Source: Candidatus Thiodiazotropha taylori
GTDB taxonomy: Bacteria > Pseudomonadota > Gammaproteobacteria > Chromatiales > Chromatiaceae
Length of the DNA: 17,821 nt
Direction: 5' to 3'
NCBI GenBank assembly: GCA_019100305.1
Contig: JAHRHW010000038.1
Span: 1 to 17,821 of the forward strand
The notes under the pieces are model-generated. The model saw nothing but the letters and a program-made list of their open reading frames with translations, ran no database searches and was not told the origin of the DNA. Each line of letters opens with the position of its first letter. Positions within the stretch are counted from its first letter, which is position 1. Shown here piece after piece: positions 1 to 6,648 of this stretch. A program made the position numbers and the translations under genes.

Positions 1-36
1 AAGCCGAAGCTTGATCGCAAGTTTCACAGCCAATGA
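1..36 (+). CDS. 3' end of an upstream gene (partial)
   Basis: Reading from base 1 gives eleven codons (KPKLDRKFHSQ) and a TGA at 34-36. The stop sits directly against the rho-independent terminator that begins at 36, which is the usual arrangement for the end of a gene. The tail is basic and too short to assign a family. A second frame is also open here, so the call rests mainly on the stop-terminator juxtaposition. Confidence 0.4.
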   Translation, partial: KPKLDRKFHSQ

Positions 37-63
37 AAAAAGGGGCCTGATGGCCCCTTTTTT
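36..63 (+). terminator. Rho-independent terminator, possibly bidirectional
   Basis: A perfect stem pairs AAAAAGGGGCC (37-47) with GGCCCCTTTTT (52-62) around a TGAT loop. A T-run follows on the + strand and an A-run precedes it, so it could work in both directions. It would end the gene whose stop codon is at 34-36 and insulate the DM13 gene downstream. Confidence 0.85.
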
Positions 64-223
64 ATGCTCTGACAATCGGCTTCAATCTGCTGTAAAAAAC
101 CGGGGAGTTGCAGATTATGTGATACTTTGGTGATAGGCTTGATGTAGAGTCAGCTGGAAATGATAAACAACCCCGACGGGGTGTTGCCCTAGTCAGAACA
201 CAAAAATAGATCCAGGTCCTAGC

Positions 224-700
224 ATGAAAGCACGCACAATAGTGATACTGTTAATCACCCACGGCCTCGTTGGCATAGCAGGGTTTGCCATAGGCATCTT
301 TGTCCTTCCGATTCTGGTGGCGCCACCAGCGCCCACTCAATCCGCCGTTGAGGAGATCGCTTCGCAAGCCAGCTATACTGCTGAGTTTCGCAGAGATCTA
401 CAGGATAGTGATGCCCTGCACTGGGGTGAGGGACAGGTCTCGGTGAGCTCCACCTCGATTACACTGATGGGAGAGCTGGCGCCCGGGCCGGATTACAAAC
501 TCTACCTCTCTCCGAAGTATCTGGAGACCGAAGCGGAGTTCAATCAGTTGAAGCCCGACATGGTCCGGGTGGGGGATGTACGCACTTTCGATAACTTTAT
601 CGTTGAGGTGCCCTCGCATATCAATCCATCCGATTACACGAGTGTGATTGTCTGGTGTGAATCGTTTGGGCAGTTCATCACTTCAGCCAAGTATAAGTAG
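224..700 (+). CDS. Membrane-anchored DM13 domain protein
   Basis: The 158-aa protein starts with a short basic n-region and one long hydrophobic segment (about residues 5-32), probably an uncleaved anchor or signal. It is followed by a linker and a DM13-type domain (about 60-158). Seen: GEGQVSV, then GPDYKLYLSPKY, then the closing strand VIVWCESFGQFITSAKY with the single Cys that is conserved in the DM13 family. DM13 domains are proposed to take part in extracytoplasmic redox or electron transfer through that Cys, but the substrate is unknown. The start is the ATG at 224, with AGGT six bases upstream. The gene stands alone: a terminator precedes it and the next gene converges on it. The family call is by motif recognition and the function is inferred. 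Confidence 0.75.
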   Translation: MKARTIVILLITHGLVGIAGFAIGIFVLPILVAPPAPTQSAVEEIASQASYTAEFRRDLQDSDALHWGEGQVSVSSTSITLMGELAPGPDYKLYLSPKYLETEAEFNQLKPDMVRVGDVRTFDNFIVEVPSHINPSDYTSVIVWCESFGQFITSAKYK

Positions 701-875
701 ACTTTTTATAATATGGGTTAGAGATAATACCCAGGGCCAGCTTGTTGGTCTCAGTCTGAAGTGGCTCGTTGGTACGATCCAATCCCTGGTCAGTCAGATC
801 AAGGTACTGCAATTGCAGACTCCAGTTAAATATACTACTTCTGATGATTAATAATACGGGTATTCCCATTATCAA
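678..875 (-). pseudogene. Possible beta-barrel gene remnant
   Basis: The - strand frame across the gap between the DM13 gene and the c-di-GMP gene has coding-like codon use (many CTG, ACC, AAC). It translates to alternating hydrophobic and polar stretches such as NWSLQLQYLDLTD, then after a polar loop NKLALGIISNPYYKK, resembling a hairpin from an outer-membrane beta-barrel. It is only 65 codons long, has no good ribosome site, and its last codons run antisense into the end of the DM13 gene. It may be the decayed end of a lost gene, or chance. No family is assigned. Confidence 0.22.
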
Positions 876-905
876 AAATTGCCCCCGGGACGGACAGATA
901 TTTTT

Positions 906-3900
906 TTATGCAACTGTATCTTGTTCCGACTTCGGCAAAAGATGCTTGTATCCCTGAATGAATTCATCAAGGTCAGAAACGGTTAATGGATGTGCGTACA
1001 AATATCCTTGGCCAAGATTGCACCCCTCGGAGATCAGGAAATCTTGCTGATGTTCACTCTCTATACCCTCTGCCAGTACCTCGAGGGATAGGCTCTTGCC
1101 CAATGTGATTATCGCTTTGGTGATCTCCATATTCTCACAATCGTAGGGAATATCAGATAAAAACGATCGGTCGATCTTTATTTTGGTCAATGGAAGTTTT
1201 TTCAGATGACTTAGCGAAGAGTAACCGGTTCCGAAATCATCTATCGCCACTTTTACACCTAGGTCGCGTAGCTGCTGAAGGATATGCCGGGTGGTTTTCG
1301 GCGATCGCATCATGGTCGATTCAGTGATCTCCAATTCGAGATTGACTGCGGGTAGTTCAAACTCACGCAGGATACGTTTAATCTGGTCGATCAGATTGCT
1401 TCTATCAAACTGTTTTGTTGATATATTCACACAGATTAAAGCGTCATCTGGGACCAATGCCCGATCGATCCAGACTTTCATCTGTCGTATCGCTTTTTGT
1501 AGCACCCATTCTCCCATCGGTACAATTAAGCCGGATTCCTCTGCCAACTGTATAAACTTTGAAGGTGAAACTTCACCCATATCCGGATGTTGCCAGCGTA
1601 TCAAGGCTTCCATACCTTTAATCTCACCCGTTTTAAGGTTGAATTGAGGTTGATAACGGAGAAATAACTGATTGTTGTCTAAAGCTTGTCGTAGATTGGT
1701 TTCGAGCAATATTCGTTCAAATGCCTTTGCTGTCATCCCATCTGTATAGTACTGGAAGGTCTTTCTTCCCTCATCCTTGGCACGATACATTGCCGTATCC
1801 GCTTTTTTAACCAGGTCTTCAATATTATTACCATGTTTAGGATAGATACTGATTCCTATGCTGGCTCCAAGAAAGACAGTTTGGTCCTGAATATTGAATG
1901 GATCGATAAATAGCTCAAGTATCTTTTGTGCCACAATGCCGGCATCCTGCGAATGACTTATCCCATTCAGGATGATGATAAACTCATCACCACCCATACG
2001 TGCAATTGTGTCATCCTCACGAACCAGATTCTTTAGTCGCAATGCGACTGATTTCAACACTTCATCGCCAAAGCTGTGGTCGAAACTGTCATTGATGTGT
2101 TTGAAGCCATCGAGATCAATGAATAGCACAGCAAGTTTTTTCTCATTTCTTTTTGCAACCAGAATCGCCTGTTCTAACCGATCATTGAAGAGTACGCGAT
2201 TGGGAAGACCGGTTAGAGCATCATGATGCGCCAAGTAGGCATAGTTAAGTTGACTCTCTTTAAGCTCTTTCAATAGATCAAGATGGTCACTGATATCTCT
2301 TGATGCTTCGATTACACCTATGACTTGTTGTTGATTGTCTGTCAGGGGGCTGGCAATGACCTCATAGGTACGTTGTTCACCACTCATACTTTGACAATGG
2401 TGCATAATTTTATGTGATGCCCCGTTGTTGAGTACATCTTTTAACTGAATCAGGCAATCATGATTCATCGGTTCGATTTTGGAATTTTCTGATAAGTGCT
2501 TAATGGTCAGTGATATATTATCAATACCCAGTTCATCAGCACTCTCGATTGCCGATCTGTTCAATCTCAAGACTTCCAGGTCAGATCCAATGACCATGAT
2601 GGGATCTCTGACACCATCGATGATGTGTTGAAGAAAGTTCTTCTCCTTGTCCAAAGCTTTGGCAAGCATTCTGCTTTCAGTTATGTCCTCACCAGAAGAT
2701 AAAACGCCGGTAATCTCTCGGTTCATGTCATGGATCAGCGTGATTTTCCAGGCTATTAATCGACGATCACCGTTTGCAGTAACGACATGATTTTCTAGAT
2801 TATGGATGTATGTGACATTGCCATTTAACAAGTTCTTATAGGTTTGCTTAGTGATATTCTGGTCTTCCACCGTTACAAATCGATCAATCCAGTGCTCACC
2901 CAGGATTTCGGTTTCATTCATTGATAAGAGCTTGCTGCCTGCCTTGTTGATCATGTTGACTCTTCCCTTTCGATCCAAGGCAACAAGCATTACGCCGGCA
3001 ACATCAAGATACTGTTGTGCTCTGTTCCTTTCTAGCTTGATCTGTTTAAGGGCACGATCACGATCAGTGATATCCTGTATTGTTCCACAGATCAGAGCAA
3101 TCTTGCCTTCGTTATCTCTTCTGGCAAGTGACTGGTAATGAATCAATTTCTCCATAGAGTCAGCGGTGAATATCCGGTTATCGAAAGCGTTTTCGTAACC
3201 TGCTTCAATTGAAGTGTCAATACTATCTAGAAGTGTCAGATAGTCTTCCGGATGACAATGGTGAAAAAAATCCTCTATTGAGGGTTGATGGAGTAGAGGA
3301 TCGAGTCCGAATATACGGTACATCTCTTCAGACCAGTGCATGCTGTCCTCAGCAACGTTCCATTCCCAATCGCCAATCTGGGCCAAACGTTGGGCATCGG
3401 TTAATCTCTCCCCGGTTCTCTCTATGTCAATTAAGTTTTGCTCTAATTCTAGAATAGACTTCTTGATACGCTGCTCTAGTGGCCTGAATATGAGAAATGC
3501 CTCCAACATTAATGTTATAAGTGAGGCGATCCAGATGATCAGTTCCAGCTTCTCAATTTTATGTATCGCTTGATTTCCAATCCTCTCATACTCTTCCACG
3601 ACAGAGTCCAACAAGGGCTCCAGTACATGAGGCCCATAGTTGATCAGGTAGACATAATCGATATACCCTGGATGAAGTTCCTCTGGAGATGAGTTATAGA
3701 CCGACCTTGCACGCTGCAAGTACCGTCTGAGGGCAAGATCGAGACCTACCATGGGGTCATAAAATATGATGGTAAGTCGTTCGTTGGTTATGCGCGGTAT
3801 ACCCTGCTGTTCAGATCCATGCAACAGAATTTCATGAGCAGTCTCCATTTTATGAATGGTACGACCAACTTGAGATCTGGAGACGGCAAATTCCTCTTCA

Positions 3901-4112
3901 TCCTCTGTAGTTGCCATCTGACTTGAAAAAAAAGCGATCCGGTTGGCTAGCCCGCTTTGATGCCCTGCCAGATTGATGAGCCCGGAAAAGTTCCTTTGAT
4001 CAGAGATAACTCTCTGCATTGAAAGGAAGGAGGCAGTCACTAACAGTGCAATTGCCGTCAAACCCACAATGTAGCGTATTCTTAAACTTTTGGCTGCGGT
4101 GAGATTTTGCAT
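906..4112 (-). CDS. Membrane PilJ-like/PAS/GGDEF/EAL c-di-GMP enzyme
   Basis: The 1068-aa inner-membrane signalling protein has, in order: TM1 (about 13-31); a periplasmic PilJ-like type IV pili sensor region (about 36-190, with LINLAGHQSGLANRIAFFSS); TM2 (about 188-210); a short coiled coil; three PAS domains (about 245-350, 363-480, 490-615); GGDEF (about 625-790); EAL (about 805-1050). The cyclase signature GGDEF is at 707-711, and an RxxD inhibitory site (R698-D701) lies exactly five residues before it. The phosphodiesterase site looks complete: EAL at 835-837, then NISTKQF, ELEITES, DDFGTGYSS and LAEGIE. Both making and breaking of c-di-GMP are therefore possible; which one dominates cannot be read from sequence. 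The ATG at 4112 is the first start after an in-frame TAA two codons upstream. No clear Shine-Dalgarno is visible. The gene appears monocistronic, with a long structured upstream region. Confidence 0.93.
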   Translation of the reverse strand: MQNLTAAKSLRIRYIVGLTAIALLVTASFLSMQRVISDQRNFSGLINLAGHQSGLANRIAFFSSQMATTEDEEEFAVSRSQVGRTIHKMETAHEILLHGSEQQGIPRITNERLTIIFYDPMVGLDLALRRYLQRARSVYNSSPEELHPGYIDYVYLINYGPHVLEPLLDSVVEEYERIGNQAIHKIEKLELIIWIASLITLMLEAFLIFRPLEQRIKKSILELEQNLIDIERTGERLTDAQRLAQIGDWEWNVAEDSMHWSEEMYRIFGLDPLLHQPSIEDFFHHCHPEDYLTLLDSIDTSIEAGYENAFDNRIFTADSMEKLIHYQSLARRDNEGKIALICGTIQDITDRDRALKQIKLERNRAQQYLDVAGVMLVALDRKGRVNMINKAGSKLLSMNETEILGEHWIDRFVTVEDQNITKQTYKNLLNGNVTYIHNLENHVVTANGDRRLIAWKITLIHDMNREITGVLSSGEDITESRMLAKALDKEKNFLQHIIDGVRDPIMVIGSDLEVLRLNRSAIESADELGIDNISLTIKHLSENSKIEPMNHDCLIQLKDVLNNGASHKIMHHCQSMSGEQRTYEVIASPLTDNQQQVIGVIEASRDISDHLDLLKELKESQLNYAYLAHHDALTGLPNRVLFNDRLEQAILVAKRNEKKLAVLFIDLDGFKHINDSFDHSFGDEVLKSVALRLKNLVREDDTIARMGGDEFIIILNGISHSQDAGIVAQKILELFIDPFNIQDQTVFLGASIGISIYPKHGNNIEDLVKKADTAMYRAKDEGRKTFQYYTDGMTAKAFERILLETNLRQALDNNQLFLRYQPQFNLKTGEIKGMEALIRWQHPDMGEVSPSKFIQLAEESGLIVPMGEWVLQKAIRQMKVWIDRALVPDDALICVNISTKQFDRSNLIDQIKRILREFELPAVNLELEITESTMMRSPKTTRHILQQLRDLGVKVAIDDFGTGYSSLSHLKKLPLTKIKIDRSFLSDIPYDCENMEITKAIITLGKSLSLEVLAEGIESEHQQDFLISEGCNLGQGYLYAHPLTVSDLDEFIQGYKHLLPKSEQDTVA

Positions 4113-4334
4113 TGTTTATGCGCTTAAGTCTGATGTCAAAATATGCACATACAACTAATCTGCTGGACGCCACAACAGTATAATATTAAGATAATATGAC
4201 TTTATTGTTACGTCTTAGATTGTGAATCTGACAGGTTAATATACTGTAAAACTTATCGTCCAAAGATGGATATACTTAATCGCTAATTTTAAGTGCGTAG
4301 ATAAGGAAATAGACGGTACCATTGCTGTTGGTAT

Positions 4335-4373
4335 TGTCATAAAAATGACATAAAAATAACATAAAAATGTCAT
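4335..4373. promoter_or_regulatory. Phased A-tracts with TGTCAT boxes (possible operator or bend)
   Basis: Three copies of an 11-bp unit, CATAAAAATnn, begin at 4338, 4349 and 4360. Five-base A-tracts therefore recur once per helical turn, which favours intrinsic curvature. TGTCAT (4335-4340) and ATGACA (4345-4350) form a perfect 6-4-6 inverted repeat. A second TGTCAT lies at 4368-4373, exactly 33 bp (three units) from the first. It lies about 225-260 bp upstream of the c-di-GMP gene. Use as a protein-binding site is an inference. Confidence 0.4.
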
Positions 4374-4602
4374 ATGGTTTTGGTGAGAGAGATTTGCACT
4401 TTGGCATATGAGCAGACTGACTCTGTGCATAAGAGTTATTAAAACTTATATCCCATCAGCTATTGATAGGGATAACTTAAACTGCCAGAAACAATACTAA
4501 ATCTGATTTTAGTGGTCCTATGGCATGCAACAGCTATCATAAGAATTCGGTACTTTTCTGCTTGCAAGTTTAGAAATAACAGCGACAATTTTTATTTTAG
4601 TG

Positions 4603-4666
4603 GTTGCAGTGTTGCAGTGTTGCAGTGTTGCAGTGTTGCAGTGTTGCAGTGTTGCAGTGTTGCACT
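4603..4666. repeat. 8-bp tandem repeat (GTTGCAGT x7, plus one variant)
   Basis: Seven perfect head-to-tail copies of GTTGCAGT cover 4603-4658. An eighth copy with one change, GTTGCACT, follows at 4659-4666. The unit length is not a multiple of three, so gain or loss of a unit would shift any reading frame through it. No convincing gene crosses the array, and no unit-length variation can be judged from one sequence. Confidence 0.95.
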
Positions 4667-4859
4667 GTTGGCTGTTGTTATCTATATCCTAGATGTTAAA
4701 CAGTCACGACACGCAGTCAGTCGAAACTATTCTGTTATCGGACGATTTCGCTATTGAAGGGTATCTTATGGAAGGCAATAAGATAGTTAGATCAGTAGGT
4801 ACAGAATGCATAGTGCAGATTCCACCTATACTGACCATTTTATCCAGAAAAGACAGACC

Positions 4860-4878
4860 AATTATGGATGGGTGTCCA
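4860..4878 (+). repeat. Dispersed repeat, copy 1
   Basis: The 19-bp sequence AATTATGGATgGGTGTCCA recurs at 5348-5366 with one difference and the same orientation. The two copies bracket the small membrane gene. CCAGAA also precedes both copies, at different distances, hinting at a longer shared element with an insertion or deletion. Confidence 0.7.
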
Positions 4879-4944
4879 GTTACTTCGTTGCTTCGCATTG
4901 GCTACTGAGTGCCTGCTTGGCTGTCTCGAAGAGATAACCCTGGT

Positions 4945-5250
4945 TCAGGAAGCCACTTGTCCAGCGGTTTCCTGCCACAAAGTAAGTCCCAAGATGAAAA
5001 AGGCTATTGCCAGGGCGCCACAAACCGCTGTCAACACGATTTGCGACCAGCTTCGTTCAGACTCCAGTGAAGACTTTCCTGAAAAGAAAGCACCAGCGGC
5101 GGTGACCAGAAAGCCGAATTCGGTGATGAACAGGGTCGTCAACAGGGGGAGTCCGCGCTCAGCGGTTTCTCTGAAAACCCCCGAGCTGATCAGGACCATG
5201 GCCAGGGTCAAGCCGAGGCCAGCTGAAATCCAGGGGAAGTTTGCTTTCAT
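4945..5250 (-). CDS. Small three-helix membrane protein of unknown function
   Basis: The 101-aa protein has three hydrophobic segments: about 8-26, 34-57 (with LLTTLFITEFGFLVTAAGAF) and 68-91. A short charged loop (KSSLESERS) separates the last two. I do not recognise a family. The coding strand is chosen because the membrane pattern is coherent here, while the longer + strand frame over the same bases is Cys/Arg-rich with no recognisable pattern. The ATG at 5250 follows a weak GGAC-type ribosome site. The gene lies between two copies of a dispersed repeat (4860-4878, 5348-5366), so it may have been carried in as a small cassette. It is oriented like the FkbM gene upstream, but the repeat element separates them. 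Confidence 0.6.
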   Translation of the reverse strand: MKANFPWISAGLGLTLAMVLISSGVFRETAERGLPLLTTLFITEFGFLVTAAGAFFSGKSSLESERSWSQIVLTAVCGALAIAFFILGLTLWQETAGQVAS

Positions 5251-5308
5251 CGCGAGCGTCCGTCGATTTCTGAGTGTCTGTCAATACTAACCCAAATAAG
5301 GAAGTAAA

Positions 5309-5365
5309 GGACACCCGGAGTTCACTGGTAAGAAGTGTTAAACCAGAAATTATGGATAGGTGTCC
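5309..5365. repeat. Nested inverted repeat (REP/MITE-like)
   Basis: The outer arms are GGACACC (5309-5315) and GGTGTCC (5359-5365). Inside them CTGGT (5325-5329) pairs with ACCAG (5342-5346). The right half includes copy 2 of the dispersed repeat. It lies just past the stop codon of the FkbM gene and could fold in its transcript, but it lacks a T-run of a normal terminator. A relic of a small mobile or REP-type element is the preferred reading. Confidence 0.5.
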
Positions 5366-5366
5366 A
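5348..5366 (+). repeat. Dispersed repeat, copy 2
   Basis: AATTATGGATaGGTGTCCA matches the copy at 4860-4878 at 18 of 19 positions, in the same orientation, 488 bp away. This copy is the right half of the nested inverted repeat 5309-5365. Copy 1 lacks the opposite arm. Confidence 0.7.
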
Positions 5367-5386
5367 TCTGCACCTGAGAGAAAACT

Positions 5387-6442
5387 TCATGGAGCGCAGT
5401 AAAGAACCGTCTCTTCGTTATGGATCGTGTAATGACCGATGTGCAGATGATAGGAAGGGTAGGTATTACGAATATAAGTGATCAACTCAAAGATATCATT
5501 TGGTTTATGGTATAGAGAAATGGCCAGTTTTGGTTGAAACTTCTGAATAGACTGGGCAGCACCCAGTAGAACGTCCATTTCAAAACCTTCGACATCGAGT
5601 TTGATGAAATCCACTTTCTCAATCTCTCCGCTGTCAACCAGAGAGTCTATGGTTCGCAAGGGGACTGTTGTATCTTTGGGACTGAATCCGGGTGCGTAAC
5701 CATTGAGGGTAATGGGCTCTGCGTCAATATTTTCATTCGACAGGCCGTAAGGCATGACAACGACGTTTTTCAACGGAAACTGGTTAATATTATATTGAAG
5801 GATATCAAGATGGTCTTTGACGGGATCAAAAGCATAGACTTTCCCTTTTTCACCAACAGCATTAGAAAAGACTGCCGCTGAATCACCCAGGCAGGCACCA
5901 CCATCAATCACAACATCATCGGCCTCAGGCTTGATCGACACGCCATCCCGGTCATAGAAGTACTGTTTTCTTTGCAGATAATAGGAAAGACCCAGGCAAT
6001 CGGCTACATATCTTTTATTGTCATAAACAAAATCAAAGTGCTTCAGTTTTCCGAACGCACCTGTGAACTCCAGCTCGCTCTCGGTAGATACTTCAATGTT
6101 CTGATATTCAGCAATCGACGCCTCATCGAGAAAATCAACCGGCAGTTTTACTGAGAAATGACTTGCCAGACGATAAGCGATGATGTGGAGGTAGAGGCTC
6201 TTCGATTTGTCATCTTCCAATAACGAGTACGCATTGGCCAGATTAACTGCATTCTTATAAAACCAATCAAAGTAGACAACTCGTTCATGCGCCATCCACT
6301 CCTTGGAGCGATCAACCCCATCATAGTTAAACCGCTGCGCATCGAAATTATCATAAAAGGTATTGATCTTGATTGCCGTCAGCGTCTCACCGATGATGTC
6401 CTGGTAGAAATCATCCGGGGTGGCCGGTAGTTTCTCAAACAT
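5387..6442 (-). CDS. FkbM family methyltransferase
   Basis: The 351-aa protein has a Rossmann-type SAM-binding core in its second half. VVIDGGACLGDSAAVF (about 175-190) is the glycine-rich SAM loop. VYAFDPV supplies the acidic residue expected to bind the ribose. DFIKLDVEGFEMDVLLGA (about 278-295) is the FkbM hallmark motif, and the C-terminal part (KLAISLYHKPNDIFEL, ETVLYCAP) is also typical. FkbM enzymes O-methylate sugars or natural products; the substrate here is unknown. The first 150 or so residues are an alpha-rich N-terminal region I do not recognise. No glycan or polyketide genes are next to it, so it is an orphan. The ATG at 6442 is bounded by an in-frame TAA shortly upstream. A strong AGGAGG lies 18 bases upstream, unusually far. 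Confidence 0.88.
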   Translation of the reverse strand: MFEKLPATPDDFYQDIIGETLTAIKINTFYDNFDAQRFNYDGVDRSKEWMAHERVVYFDWFYKNAVNLANAYSLLEDDKSKSLYLHIIAYRLASHFSVKLPVDFLDEASIAEYQNIEVSTESELEFTGAFGKLKHFDFVYDNKRYVADCLGLSYYLQRKQYFYDRDGVSIKPEADDVVIDGGACLGDSAAVFSNAVGEKGKVYAFDPVKDHLDILQYNINQFPLKNVVVMPYGLSNENIDAEPITLNGYAPGFSPKDTTVPLRTIDSLVDSGEIEKVDFIKLDVEGFEMDVLLGAAQSIQKFQPKLAISLYHKPNDIFELITYIRNTYPSYHLHIGHYTIHNEETVLYCAP

Positions 6443-6460
6443 AGTGAATGCTCTTTTTTA

Positions 6461-6476
6461 CCTCCTGTAATAGGAG
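6461..6476 (-). promoter_or_regulatory. Distant Shine-Dalgarno in a small hairpin, before the FkbM gene
   Basis: On the - strand AGGAGG (6466-6461) is a near-perfect ribosome site, but it is 18 bases from the ATG, roughly twice the usual distance. It is also the right arm of the inverted repeat CTCCT-ATTAC-AGGAG. Pairing would hide the site, so the leader might modulate translation. No alternative start exists between the site and the ATG. Confidence 0.3.
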
Positions 6477-6648
6477 AATATGCAGAATAACCGCTATCGC
6501 CCCTGTATATCAAGGCTAAAAAACTGCAGGCGGAGTATATGTAAATTATCGATCTTTGCGGCCTTTCTATTAATCATTTGGCTTATTAAATTAGAAGCTC
6601 TCTTCGATTGTACAAATAGGACGTCTGGTATCCATGCCGGGCCTCACA

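Larger units (their letters stand above)
4113..4944. other. Gene-free structured intergenic region
   Basis: About 830 bp separate the c-di-GMP gene start from the end of the small membrane gene. Short open frames exist on both strands but lack ribosome sites and family features. The longest + frame (4512-4757) simply reads through the 8-bp repeat. The region is AT-rich near the c-di-GMP gene. It holds the A-tract/TGTCAT array (4335-4373), the 8-mer repeat (4603-4666) and one dispersed repeat copy (4860-4878). I could not fix a sigma70 promoter for the - strand gene. Confidence 0.6.

Noticed and set aside
807..818. 12-bp perfect palindrome CTGCAATTGCAG
   Set aside because: It lies between convergent genes with no promoter nearby; a single palindrome of this size can occur by chance.
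4134..4139. TTGACA on - strand as a -35 box for the c-di-GMP gene
   Set aside because: A -10 box at normal spacing would overlap the start codon, leaving no leader.
4512..4757. 81-codon frame reading through the 8-bp repeat (VAVLQCCS repeats)
   Set aside because: The apparent protein repeat is only the 8-mer read in three frames, and there is no ribosome site. It is not evidence for a phase-variable gene.
4868..5290. 140-codon frame on + over the small membrane gene
   Set aside because: The - strand frame gives three coherent membrane helices, while this frame is Arg/Cys-rich without structure.
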